Translations under genes and position numbers: made by a program
The notes under the pieces: model-generated
The model's input: only the letters and a program-made list of their open reading frames with translations
What the model was told of the DNA's origin: nothing
Database searches by the model: none
From: Neodontobutis hainanensis
Lineage: Eukaryota > Chordata > Actinopteri > Gobiiformes > Odontobutidae
Direction of reading: 5' to 3'
Assembly: GCA_024349245.1 (NCBI GenBank)
Contig: JALDNG010000727.1
Span: forward strand, 1 to 64,000
DNA: 64,000 nt
In this document: one piece after another, positions 10,301-21,555 of the stretch
How positions within the stretch are numbered: position 1 is the first letter of the stretch
Layout: the number at the start of each line of letters is the position of its first letter

Positions 10301-11340
10301 ATGGGCCCTAATGGCAATCCATGTCTTCCTCAAGCCCTCTTCCTGCCTTTTGCAAAATTGTTACATGGCGTTGACCATGTATCAAAGGAGGGAATGAGAA
10401 AAGACCTTCAAAGACATTGGTTTACTGTGGGTTTAACAAATTTGCTGAAGATTTTTGCTCAAAATGCTTCATCTGCTTAACCAGCAATTCTAAAGGTAAC
10501 TCCTACAACAAAACAGATGTTGGAGGTCATAAACCCACCTCCAGGCCTTTTGGCCACATTCAAATGGACTTCATTGAGTTAACACCCTGCGAAGGTAAGA
10601 AATACTGTCTTGTAATAGTTGACATGTTTTCAAAGTGGGTAGAAGCATTCCCAACAAAACACTGCACTGCTGACACAGTAGCAAAAATCCTCTTAAGCGA
10701 AATAATTCCTCGCTGGGGACTTCCGAATCTAATCACGAGTGATAATGGTACTCATTTTGTAAATGACATTTTGAAAACACTGAGTGAACACCTTAAATTT
10801 GACCTGAAAACTCATTGCTCCTACCATCCAGCTTCTGGAGGAGCTGTAGAAAGAGAAAATGGCACTCTGAAACGCAAATTGGCAAAAATATCTGAATCAA
10901 CAGGTAAAACCTGGGTAAAATGTCTGCCTATTGCTTTGATGTACCTGAGGATGAGAGTGCGCGTGCGAAATAACCTTTCTCCCTTTGAGATAGTGTTTGG
11001 ACAACCTCCTGGAATTGGGTTTGGACCCCCATCTAAACCTGCAGCACTGGCCGATAGTACTCTGCCAGACCCAATGATATCCTATAGTATTTCACTCTCT
11101 AATATTCTCTCTGATATTAGATCTCAGGTGCTTGATTCCCTGCCCAAACCGGCCACCCACCAGTTCCACAAACTCCAGCCTGGCGACTACATCCTGGTGA
11201 GAAACCTGAGGAAGCGCAGCTGGAGAGACAAACCCTGGTGTGGACCCTATCAGATCCTGCTCCACCCACACGGCTGTGAAGTTCGCAGAAAGAGCCCCTT
11301 GGATCCATGCACAACACTGCAAGAAGATTCCTCCACCTGA
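10300..11340 (+). pseudogene. pol: ERV-Leu integrase, frameshifted in the zinc domain
   Basis: The N-terminal zinc-binding region is split: the His pair (LLHGVDHVSKEGMR) is in one frame ending at 10,480, and the Cys pair (FCSKCFIC) is in the frame opening at 10,417. The core is intact in 10,417-11,340, with catalytic residues Asp51 (QMDFIE), Asp109 (TSDNGTHF) and Glu145 (AVERENGT), giving DDX35E. A C-terminal LQPGDYILVRN...WCGPYQILL block matches the gammaretroviral integrase C-terminal fold. It ends at 11,340. Confidence 0.9.
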
Positions 11341-11925
11341 CCAGCTCGTCAACTGCTCCCCCACTGTCAAAGAGGGGACCCAGTGAATGATCACAAAAGT
11401 AAGAGGCTTGTCCCGAGAACAAGCTCCTACGTGGGACATCTGAGGTGAGACCTTAGCTCTACCTCCATCGTTGACTACGTGGGAAGACTGGGGTGAGATT
11501 TTCACTCACCTCCTCCGCTGAAACTGCTCTGGTAAACGCAGTTCAACGTTGAGACCAGTGCCGAGAGCTGGTCCCACCTACAATCAAGTTTATGAAAGAC
11601 TCTGTACCACCTGAAGAAATAGAGCTGACCGTTTTCAGCAAATTCAACAGCGTAACTATAACATGTGACACACACTCATCTGTCCCACAGTTCCTCACAT
11701 CACTGATGACCAGTTTTATACTGACAAATATATATGTATATATATATATTTTTTTTGGGGTTCTTTATTGCATTTAAAATTGCTCTAATGATTAGTTTTT
11801 GAATATCTATTAAACAATCATTACATACTCATGCATGTTAATGTTATGATAACTGCTTAATTTTATTTTATTTGTTACTATCATTTGATGATTGCTGTTA
11901 TTGAACAGATCTTCGAACATTAAAA
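11341..11925 (+). other. ERV-Leu pol-env interval
   Basis: About 585 bases without a convincing ORF. It contains repeated GTGGGA(A/C)-TGAGGTGAGA-like strings near 11,430-11,500, and an AT-rich stretch with a (TA)n run near 11,730-11,750. A splice acceptor for env would be expected here; pyrimidine-rich candidates exist but none is decisive. Confidence 0.5.
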
Positions 11926-13511
11926 ATGAACGGACATCATCCTTGGCATCCGTTTAGACTCCCAGGCTTGTGTGGTCTAAGGGGAACCACGTGTTTTTTG
12001 TTACTTTTATCTTCACTTATTGTAATATCTCTACTCTGGTTATTAACTGACCACACTTCCCATTCTGCTTATAACACAACTCTGCCAAGTCTGACCACGC
12101 CTCTGACAAACCCCCACCGTGTTCGCCGCTCAGTCTGTTACAATGACACAATCACACCTAACTCCTGGATAATGGCCCTGCAGTTGGAAGCGAGAAAATA
12201 CACCAATACTTCCTGCTATGTTTGCAGACGCATACCACATGCTCGAGGACATTCTGTTCCAATGCAACCGTTTCCTGCTAACCTTACTGAAACTGTATCT
12301 GTCCTGTTAGCTTTTAGCATTACATCCTCATTGCAAAATGACAAATTAATTTTGAAAAATGATACTACACTTCCCAACCACACCTGGATAAATTTTAATC
12401 ATACCGCCGTTAGATGGTACAATGTTACTGCTTTACCAATACGCACGGACACTAAAAAAGCCTTGTATACTCCAATAATGCTTGATCTGGCCCATAACTC
12501 ATTCACTGTCTCTGTTTGTTTTGCGCTAGCTTGCTCTAGCAACCGTAAATTTTTAGGAGCCACCCAACACTGTAATTTTACTTCGCCTGTTGCTTGTGGC
12601 CTCCCTGCCACTGTGCCTTGCACCAATAAGTGGGGTGCACCTTTTCCTTTTCATGTCCGTCTTTATTGATGGACTTCCCGAGTGAGGACGGTTATGGACA
12701 GCTTGCCCATTATGTGTGGCAATGTGGTCCCAAGGTATATCAGGTCCTTCCCCCAGGGTGGTGCGGCACCTGTCATATGGCCAAACTTATGCCTGGTGTG
12801 ATACTTACTGATACATTGCATTATTATCACACTGATTATTCACATCGTTACTTCCCTGGCTCTCATCACCGCTCCAAGCGAAACACACGCACGAGAATAG
12901 CCCCAAACCTAAAATTATTTGGGGGCTTTGTTCCCTGGTGGGGAACAGTTAATAACGCCCATGCCATTGATAAACTTGCTTTAGACCTTGAGAATTTGAC
13001 TAGCCTCACCATGCAAGGTTTTGAACAAACTACCAAATTACTGAAAATATTAGGAAATGCTGAACTACAGGACCGCATGGGCCTTGACTATCTTTTAGCT
13101 GCCTCAGGAGGTCTTTGCCACGTCATTGGCCAAGAGTGCTGTACCTGGGCCCCTGAGGATCTTCACAATCTGACACATATCATCTCACATATGAATGACC
13201 TTTTAATTCGCCAACGAGCCTCTGATACCCTCACTCCAGACGGGTGGTCTTGGTTCATGGGCGGTGTTTGGAAAACATGGTTAACTAAACTCGCAGGCCT
13301 ACTTTTAGTGGCTATTATCCTTCTTTTCCTTGTCTCCTGCTGCATTATCCCGCTCATCCGAAGATTAGTGACTTCTCTTTTTAACCTGCAACTAGCTAAA
13401 CTCTATGTTGAATTGCCTCAACATGACAAAGACCACAACCCAGACACCTCTGCTCTTGATTGTGACTCTGTTAATTCTGTTTTATTTGCTCATCTATTTG
13501 AAGAAGACTAA
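11926..13511 (+). pseudogene. env: ERV-Leu envelope (SU and TM), one frameshift
   Basis: The first segment (11,926-12,669) has a hydrophobic leader (residues 23-40), a dibasic RVRR at 65-68 and a CYVC (CXXC) motif at 97-100, as in gamma-type surface subunits, plus several N-x-S/T sites. The second segment (12,630-13,511, another frame) holds the rest of SU (QCGPKVYQVLPPGW), a furin-type RSKR at 81-84, a fusion-peptide-like stretch, an immunosuppressive-domain-like block (LQDRMGLDYLL), CX6CC (CHVIGQECC, 163-171), and a membrane anchor near 221-241 with a cytoplasmic tail. Env would mediate entry; the break near 12,650-12,670 separates SU from TM. Confidence 0.9.
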
Positions 13512-14030
13512 GTATGACTAAGTATGTTCCTATGTCTGTGTAATCCACATGTAATTTTCTTTTGAAATAGTAATTGTGAAATATAGTCACCAAAGGAATC
13601 ATAGCTAATCAACTTTTGAACCTGATAATTTAAATTTTTGTTATTTTAGACACGTTAAGGCTAAAATTGTGTACTTACATGTGGTGTTTTTAAATTTTTT
13701 CACTAATGCTTTCTTTGAGGTAAAGTCTTAATTGATTTGAAGGTTTTTAAGTTTTACAAACTGATTTGTTTTGTGAATATTTTTCATCTAATGCTTATGT
13801 TTAACCCTAGTGAGTTACGCTGCCTGTGAGGGAGGGGCTGTGGTGTTCTTTTCCCAGCGTTAGGTCAGCTACTGATGGTATGAAATGTTTCTACTTGATT
13901 TAGTCAGCCCTCGGCTGGGTTTTTCGGCACCACAACTGTAGTACGACTCACAAAGTTAAGGTTAATTTGATTTATGTTTTGTAACCTAATTGAGTTTTGA
14001 TTGATTTTGGTTGATCAATTGTGTTTGATC
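13512..14030 (+). other. ERV-Leu 3' untranslated region
   Basis: AT-rich sequence between env and the polypurine tract. It contains GAGTTACGCTGCCTGTGAGG and a 'TTTTCCCAGCGTTAGGTCA ... CTGGGTTTTTCGGCAC' stretch. Very similar wording (TTTTTCCCAGCGTTAGGTCA ... GCTGGGTTTTCGCTTTG) precedes the 3' LTR of ERV-X (20,050-20,125), hinting that the two elements share an ancestral 3' region. Confidence 0.5.
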
Positions 14031-14042
14031 AAAAGGAGGGAA
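14031..14042 (+). promoter_or_regulatory. ERV-Leu polypurine tract
   Basis: AAAAGGAGGGAA lies one base before the 3' LTR, the expected place for the plus-strand DNA primer. Confidence 0.9.
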
Positions 14043-14043
14043 T

Positions 14044-14417
14044 TGTAATGGGAAAATCATATTTTCCTCTTTCACATGCTCTGTGCTGTCCTTGACCGCA
14101 GAATGATATGTGCACCACCTGTGCTACTGTTTTCAAACTGATACAATTGTCTTTCATGTTAGATGGCTCACTCCTGAGAGCCAGTGTTTCATTTTTCTTA
14201 TCTGCTGTGATTTCAGTATAAATTCTAAGCCCGCCTAGTTAACATTGGGACTGTTCATGCAGCTCTGTACACAGACAGAGTTGTATTTTCCATTCCTCCT
14301 TTTGCAAAAGATGTCTCTGAATTCTTTTTTCCTTTTTCCTTAAATAAATCACCAAAAGACATCTGTTGTTTTCTCTCAAACTTATTCCACAATAATATAT
14401 TTATTTTTTCAAACACA
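14044..14417 (+). repeat. ERV-Leu 3' LTR
   Basis: A 374-bp copy of the 5' LTR, with the same TATA-like and AATAAA motifs, ending CAAACACA before the ACAC target copy. Differences cluster at 14,100-14,130 and 14,330-14,345. Confidence 0.95.
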
Positions 14418-14421
14418 ACAC

Positions 14422-17400
14422 ACAGGTAACTCGAGTATGGACTATTATCGAGATTCTTAACACCTTTAAGTGAGATACATAGGTCCGAAGTCTATATGAG
14501 ACTTGGTAAAGCAGGCCTGCAGAGAATTGTTCACTGTGTGACGCAGTGAGATAAAGCCCACAGAAGTAAGTGGCTTTAATAAAGTTTATCTAACCTGAAG
14601 GGTTAGTGAGTAAAAGTCTGAGTAAAAGGTGTGGTTGAGAGAGTGATTGTGATGCGACTGTGGATTGAATGCAGTTGATTTTATTGAAAGAAGTTGATTC
14701 AGTCTGAATAATGAGAACTAACATCAGTCAGCCTGAATGTGAAAAAGAATTAACTTAAAGCTTAAGCTAAGATAAGTTAATGTGACTCAGAGAATCTGAT
14801 CCATCTGAGGAAAAATAGCAAGAAATACGTATTTCTGTATTTATGTAAATTACAAATACCTGCATGCGAGGAGTTAATTAGAAAAATAGTAACAGAAAAT
14901 CTAACATTGTGACACAATTGTTCAGGTGATTTAACCTTAATTTGATCCATCTGAGTAAGAACAAAAGCCTACAAGAGTGAGGGGCTTACACTTTTGAGAA
15001 TAAAATAATGTATAATGTTGACCTAAAGTTAAAAGAAGTTGTGTATTAGGATTAATGTTGTATGAATGGGCACCATTGTTGAATGTCTAAGAGTGTGAAC
15101 ATTAACAAAGGGTTAATGGTTTTGTAGAAAAAGTTTGAGAACTGAGTTGAAAGCAGTGATTTAAACAATTACGAGAAAGAAAAATAGCTTAAAAATAGCT
15201 TATGAAAGATATTTTTCTAGGCTTCCTGTGTAACAGAGAAGAAAAAAAAAAAAAAAGGGGGAGAAGCCATTTTGTGAAAAGAAAATGAGTTTTTTTAAGA
15301 AAGGAAGGTACACATGGACTTCAAAACACTAATCATTTGTATTTTTCTTTTATGTGCTGTGAGATTTTTAGGTCTCGTCCTCTCCGCTCAAACCAGTGCA
15401 AACTTCCTCTGCCCTTCCCACACACACTTGCTCCTTTCGGCTGACAGACGCTGCAGAAAGACAGCAGCAAAACAAACGGTAGGATTAACATATTCCAGAC
15501 AAATGTTTATCTGTATTTATTTTAAACTGTATCTATTGAGAGAGACCAAAGAGGAATTTGTAAATTAAAGTTTGAAATTGTGCGAAACTTGACCTTAATG
15601 TGAATGTAATGTATTTTTCCGAGGGAAAATGCACCATTGGCCATGGTTGCCATGGAGACCGGCAGCGGGGCTGTGGTGGGCGTGGCAGAGGAGAGGGCAC
15701 TGAGAACAGGAGAGGAGGCCGACACTGGGTCCAGACAAGAGAAGGACCTTTGACTGACCCTTGAACAGGTCAGGAACATAAACACATATGCACACAAACA
15801 GACATCTACAGAAGGTAAATGTGCTTTTGAATCTTTTGAATTATGAGAAAAGTTTATAAATTGTCTGTTAAAGAACAGATATTGTATTACGTGTTGTGTG
15901 ACACAGCAGAGAGGAGATTAAAGATTTGACATATATATTTTGTTCCAAATGTTTCCTCCTGTGAGCCTTTGGGTCTCCGCCTACCTCGACAGCAGCGTGC
16001 CGTCCCACGACTGTCCAGACCCCCGCCACACTCCTGTGGCCAGCCGCTCCACCAAGGCCTGAAGGGGTCTGCCCAATGCGCAGCGATTCGGACAATTTAG
16101 TGTAATATGCACTGAATTTAACAAAAGAAAGAGGCTTTTCTCAATGACACAAAGCCTGAAATAAAAACTGATTATGTTGTTTTCTCTGAGGAAAATGCAC
16201 AAATTCCTATGGTCACCGGAGCAGGCTGGGCCGGGGATTGGAGGTGGTGGGGGTGCAGCGTGACTGGGGGTGGAGCGAAGTGTGGAGGCCCAGACCCAGG
16301 CCACAGCAGGAGCAACACTGAGCAACACTGAGCAACACTGACCGAACATCAGGAGTTAAGTCATGTACACACACCACATGACACTTAAAACACACACAAA
16401 GACAGAACACGGAAGTGAAAATGTTAAAAGATCCAAACTTTAGATCCAAAATAAAAGTATTGATTAGTATTTTGCAAAACAATGGTATGTATCTATTAGT
16501 ACGAGAACTAAAAGAGTTCCTTAATTTCAGTGTGGTTCAAAAACACGATATAACGTTTATGAAATGTTCACTTTGTAATCAGAAGAATTTAAAAATGTGT
16601 CTTGAAGTGAATTGCGCAGTAGGTATTTCTCTAACAGAGAGAGGTTTTCCTCTCCCAAAACAAACCTTGTTTGGGAGCACAAAGGAATTTTTCACAGAAC
16701 GGAGCGAGAGATGTTTTGGTTTTTCCGTTTTGTTTTGGTTTTGATGTTGGCTCCACGGTCATTTTGTGTGGAGCCTTTACATCCGATTCAAGGTCTAGGA
16801 GACTTATTTAGGAAACAGTTTGACCTTCTGAAAGGTCTGTGGGAAAATATAGTCCACCTTGGGATGTAATTTAATTTTTTTTTTGGTACGACCAATTTGT
16901 TGTTTTTAGAATCAGAAAACTAAACGACAACTGAGGTTTGAGTATTGTTTGAGAAAATATTGTCTAAGTAAGTAGAGAAACTGAAATGAAGACAGAATAA
17001 ATAATAACCAATGGGTTTTTGAAATGGTAATTTCTAATAAAGGTATATATCTAAAACTAAATAATAGATGCTAAAAGGAGTCATCTTTACAGTAAAGTTT
17101 TAAACTGCAAGGTCATTTTGTAAACTGGGAATTGAAAACTTACCTAAGTTAAAACTATCTAAACAATCTTGAAGGATTGGAGGTGGTTTATTTGAAAAGT
17201 TTAAGTTAAAGTGTTAAAGCATAAGACAAAGTGCTCACTGGGTTTAATAACTGCTTGAAGTGATTTAAAGAGAAAAAAAGTTTTTGATGAATCTGATTTA
17301 AGGTTGGAAGAGACTAACACAAGAGTCTGTCCTTTTGAACAGAATTGAATAATATTTTTGGTTGAACTTTGGAGGTGTTTATGGAAAACACTGAGTGAAA

Positions 17401-20191
17401 TGTTTGGAAACTAAAGATTAAAATTTTAAGAGGTTTAATCTTTGCAGGTTTTAAATTAACATTACTAACTATTACTAAGTTCAATGGTGGTGAATGTGAA
17501 TAAATGAAGAGATGTGGTTTGTTTTATTTATTGAACACCTGGCGTTGAGACTGAGTTTTACAGAGACAATGTGGAACAATTCTAGACTAAACAAACCCCT
17601 GAAGAATTGTTATTATAAAGGGTAAATGCAGAGAAATTAACACAGAACTTACTTAATTTTATGAAAAGTCTTTCTTTTAAACGACAGTCACATGGTGAGG
17701 GAGTTTTGGAGGAGAGAGAGAGAGGTGTTTGAGCAGCTGAAGGAGGCTGTCCTGTTACAAGGTTAACTCCCCAAGGGAGGGAAGAGTTTTGTTTTTGAGG
17801 ATTTTATTTCTAAAGGAATTAATTTGAAGTGATTGAATAATATTCTGAGGATTTTCTAATTAGATTGAGAATTTAAAGTCTTTGGCTAAAAATTCTGTAA
17901 CGATAGATCATGAGAAACTGGTGCTGATCTATTTTAAAAATATTACTATGATTGCAGATGATACTACTTACAGTTACAGGTAAAGACCTACAACTAATGA
18001 TAACTAAAATTAAAACTGAACTAAACAAAATGAAGTTCAAATATAACAGAAACAACAGTGATGCTGTTTGGAAAACATAAAGAAGATGAATAATTAGAAA
18101 TGATAATTGATAGACTGAAATTTTTAAATGATCAATGGCACTGGCCTTTCATTTTATGATTTTATGTTTATTATTTTTATTTTTATTTTTGTTTTGAGCC
18201 ATGAGTTTCCAGGTCTCAAAAAGAGAAGGAGAAGAAGATTTAAACTACTGTATTAAAACTGTATTAAAGTGAAGGTGATGTGTGTAAAAGAGTAATGTAG
18301 GGATGTGTTAATACAGTAAAAGAGTTTAAATAAAAATAAATAAAGAAAGAAAGTTGACAGGACCGTTCTGGAGAAGCACTGTTTGGTCTGATTGAGCCAA
18401 ACCTTTCAGATTAAAGTAGATTTCCAGCAGAACATATCTGTGGAAACAGGGTTTATCTGTGTTTCATTTTTATGGTTTGATCATTTTAAGAGCTTGTATG
18501 GTTTCGTTTGACGAAAGCCTGAAGGGCACTTTCTATGGGTCTAAAAATGTCAGAGAACGTTTGATTTGTTGGTTTGTATTTTGTTTTGATGGAAGCCAAC
18601 CACAGAAGGTACCGGCTTAGAAGGGAGGATTTGACAATTAATATAGCCACAAGTAAGAGCTAATATTAACATGGTTCTTTGAACTTATAGTCATCTTGGG
18701 GTACACCTGGAGTACACCTGTGAGCAGGGCCAGTGACAGGACGTCCTGTAACATCACTCTGAACCTGACAAACTGAGAGATCAGGGACAGGTGCAGTGCA
18801 GAGCAGAAGTCTGGAGGTTTTGTGAAAGTAAGACCATTAGACCAGCATTGCCTGCTGACCGGAAACATGCGTCCTTAAAGGATCCTCATTTTATTTGTTC
18901 ACATACAATGTGACGGAAAACCTCGTGAGGACAAACTCACACCTTAGGAACCAAACAGCAGTTCCTTTAGGTTTATTTGAGAGCCCCATTTACATCGACA
19001 ACAGGGGTCCTTCAAGGTGTCCTTAATGAATAAGGCTAAAATTCAATTAGCATTGAAATTAGAATCTTACATTTGAGACAATTTATGCAAATGTGGATTA
19101 AATTAATTAGAGTTATAACCAACAAAGGTTTATGAATTGCACAAGAAATAATGTAACTGTGAATTAAAACTGCAGATGAGTTGGACCTGCTCCAAGGACT
19201 GGACAGAACAAATAGCACTGAGCATGATTTGAGCTGAAAAGGTGAGATCTACAACAGGATTTCATCCAAAGTAACACAGGTCTAGTTAACAGCATAACTA
19301 AAGCCTTTAAGAAAGAGCTTCACACTCTGCAGAAGGATTGGCAGAGGATTCTGGAATAGATTAATTGATTTTGACCTGGTTTTAAAAATAATTACAAAAT
19401 ATTTGGAAAAGTGACTGAGACTTTAATTATGTATTGAGATGTACTTCCATGTCTTCCATGTCTTATAACTTTTGTTTGTGTTGATTTCCATGTATCCGGA
19501 GCTTGTTGGTGAGATTGATGGATGTGGCCATTGCTGGGTCAATATTCCTGGACATGCACCTGCCCACTCACCTCAGATGCAGACTTTGATATCTGAGGGG
19601 CGTTAACGTTTGCATGAACACCACGGACAACAGCTCCAGGACGGATCATACTACAGTCCTAAGGGCCTTATGGTTCATTGAAGTTATGATGCTTAAGAGA
19701 ATTGATTTTAATCATTAAGAATGTGCATAAGTCTCACTCCATGTGTCTTTATTTCTGTGACAGGGACAGGCCGGAGATCTTGAGTCCGATGGGCGACCAG
19801 CTTAAACTCTGGCATATTTTTCTACTTTATTTTGGAGTGACACTGTGTTTTGATTTATGGACTTTTACGAATTTGATTTTAAAGAATCAGTGCATGACTC
19901 TGTGGAGTCCCATTGGATTGTAAACATATCCTGTATAATCATTTTTGTCTTTGATTTTAAATGTGTTTGAGATTCAGTTGAAGTGATTACATAAAGTTGA
20001 TGCTTGATGTTTGTGTGTTGACGCCGCCTTGGGGCAAGGGGTGGACAAAGAGTTTTTCCCAGCGTTAGGTCAAATGGTCAAGTGTACTTAGGCTAGGTCA
20101 GATGCCCTGCTGGGTTTTCGCTTTGTCAAAAGTAAACAACTCACACTCAAGCTAGTAGATTGTTTATGCTAATTGCTATCAGCATAAAGAG
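14422..20191 (+). other. ERV-X interior without recognisable coding (copy A)
   Basis: I find no gag, pol or env motif here. A small ORF at 15,314-15,568 begins with a hydrophobic signal-like stretch (TLIICIFLLCAVRFLGLVLS) and is conserved in copy B (49,559-49,810); it might be an env remnant but nothing else supports that. Two related GC-rich blocks (15,600-15,790 and 16,180-16,340) share GAGG-AAAATGCAC and are rich in GGCGTGG/GGGGTG. A15 occurs near 15,243. The 16.8-20.19 kb part reappears inverted at 22.4-28.7 kb. Confidence 0.6.
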
Positions 20192-20550
20192 TGTTATAAT
20201 TTTAATTCTTATGTTTAGAGTTACTGGGGCTTATAGGTCTCCTCAGGTCATGTCAAATTCATGTCATGTCCTTCGTGCTAATCCAAGCATTAAGTAGACA
20301 TGACAGGACTGAGACATGGCTTGTCACGGACTTCTGCTCCTGGACCATTGTGAACGCCTCTCACCAAGGACGCCACTGTGTTGTATATAATCTCATGTTA
20401 TGTTTACATCTTTAAGCAAACCTCTCGCTGTAATTTTGTGCTGCTTTGCTTCTCCTTGCAAGGATTAAAACTTGGCCATTGCTTGTTAAATTATAATCGG
20501 TCTCTGTGTCTCTCTGGTTAAATATAAGGATATAAAATATTCCTATAACA
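20192..20550 (+). repeat. ERV-X 3' LTR (copy A)
   Basis: A 359-bp LTR with TG...CA ends. In copy A the sequence before it is ATAAAGAG only. Copy B has AAAGAGGGGGGAA, a proper polypurine tract (52,963-52,975), so copy A lost the G run. Confidence 0.9.
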
Positions 20551-20570
20551 GGATCATTCATTGTGTCTTC

Positions 20571-20941
20571 TGTTTCATTTTACTGTAAGTTATCATTAAT
20601 CTGACTTTGAACAGTGTCATTGATCTGGGTGTCTGGGGACGGGGCTATTGGTTCTAACAAATCACGACTTTGGATGAGCTCATTAATAACATCTTTGAGC
20701 TGTAGCAAATATGACATCCCCATGTCTTCAGACTCAAATAAAGTTTTACTGCACATAACATCACTGATGATGTCATCACTGATACTGGAAACAACTCTCC
20801 TCATCCACTGACGTAAGACCTGGCTGGTCCTCCAGTAATGGGCCCCAGGGCTTTGGCAGTCTGGAACAGTTCATCCGGTGATAGGGTGAGCAGGGTTTTC
20901 TGGACGCCCCACATCAAGTTTCTCCTCTCACCATCAGCCAT
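20571..20941 (-). pseudogene. Gag-like N-terminal ORF between ERV-X copies (copy A)
   Basis: From ATG at 20,941 the minus strand reads MADGERRNLMWGVQKTLLTL, then SPDELFQTAKALGP, and after a frame change SLLQLKD-type sequence (LQLKDVINELIQSRD) to 20,580. This composition recalls an N-terminal helical domain I associate with fish retroelement gag proteins, but I cannot name it securely. Copy B has a near-identical ORF (53,369-53,732), also frame-broken. It could be the N-terminus of the gag whose remainder lies at 1,817-3,107, the two parts split by ERV-X insertion. Confidence 0.45.
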
Positions 20942-21555
20942 GGCTGTCTCCCTTTCACATAGTCACACACCGTCTCCCCGTACGGGCCACCAAGAAACTG
21001 TAGCAGGTATTGGCCGATGGACCCACTACAAAAAAAAGAACAAATGAGGCGGACCCACGATCAGTTCTTGTTCTCTTTGGCTGCATCTGCCGGTCTGACA
21101 GAGCAGCGCCAGAAGAGCACATGCCGTCTCACAAGGGCGCTGCCACCTTGTGGCAGAAAATGGTACTGCACCACATCACATTTTCACATTTAATGTACAT
21201 CAATGATGAAACCACACAATAATGAAATTAAAACAATGTGACTGACCACACATTGCTGTGTGTCACATAGACGTAGATGTGTAAAAAACAGAGCATGAAG
21301 CCACTGTTTCATTAAGTCTAAAACAGACACAAATGCTAACTTGGATTCTGGTAAAGTTTCAATTCTGGTTTTAATGGATTCACTCACTGCATTTGACAGC
21401 AGTGTCAAATGAGTTTGACAAGGCAGAGCAGGAGAGAATAGATTAGAAAAATTCCTGAGAGGATCTTGACTGGTTTCAGGGGACTGAGGATAAAACAGTC
21501 TCATAAATCTGTAGTTTCTTAGCTGTAGGTTTGTGTCCTGATCAGTGTTGATCAA
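20942..21555. other. Spacer between ERV-X copies, left of tRNA
   Basis: No confident gene. A minus-strand open stretch (21,190-21,570) reads KTRIETLPESKLAFVS and LMKQWLHALFFTHLRL but overlaps the tRNA and has no recognised domain. A GGGCGCTGCCACCTTGTGGC motif lies near 21,134. Confidence 0.4.

Larger units (their letters stand above)
4255..14417 (+). mobile_element. ERV-Leu: near full-length gamma-type endogenous retrovirus, frame-broken
   Basis: The order is LTR - tRNA-Leu primer site - repeat-rich leader - gag - pro - RT - RNase H - integrase - env - polypurine tract - LTR, 10,163 bp in all. Every catalytic or structural landmark is recognisable, but gag, pol and env each carry frameshifts or stops, so the copy is not coding-competent as given. 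It is present only in copy A; copy B retains the unoccupied target. The gamma-type character rests on the 4-bp duplication, single CCHC knuckle, DDX35E integrase, and Env with CXXC and CX6CC motifs. The exact genus among fish ERVs needs phylogeny. Confidence 0.95.
3108..20550 (+). mobile_element. ERV-X: decayed LTR retroelement (tRNA-Pro type), copy A, interrupted by ERV-Leu
   Basis: Two direct LTRs (TGTTATAAT...CCTATAACA) bound this element, with a tRNA-Pro primer site after the first. Removing ERV-Leu (4,255-14,417) leaves about 6.7 kb of internal sequence. No gag, pol or env is recognisable inside; the longest ORFs are under about 130 codons and lack motifs, so the interior is either very decayed or non-coding (non-autonomous). 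The flanking 5-mers GGAAC and GGATC agree at 4 of 5 positions, a possible degenerate target duplication. Confidence 0.85.

Noticed and set aside
11092..11505. 137-codon minus-strand ORF over the integrase end
   Set aside because: Antisense shadow of integrase and the pol-env gap, with no motif of its own.
16286..16340. Tandem AGCAACACTG repeats as a regulatory array
   Set aside because: Only about three units, present in both copies, with no further support.
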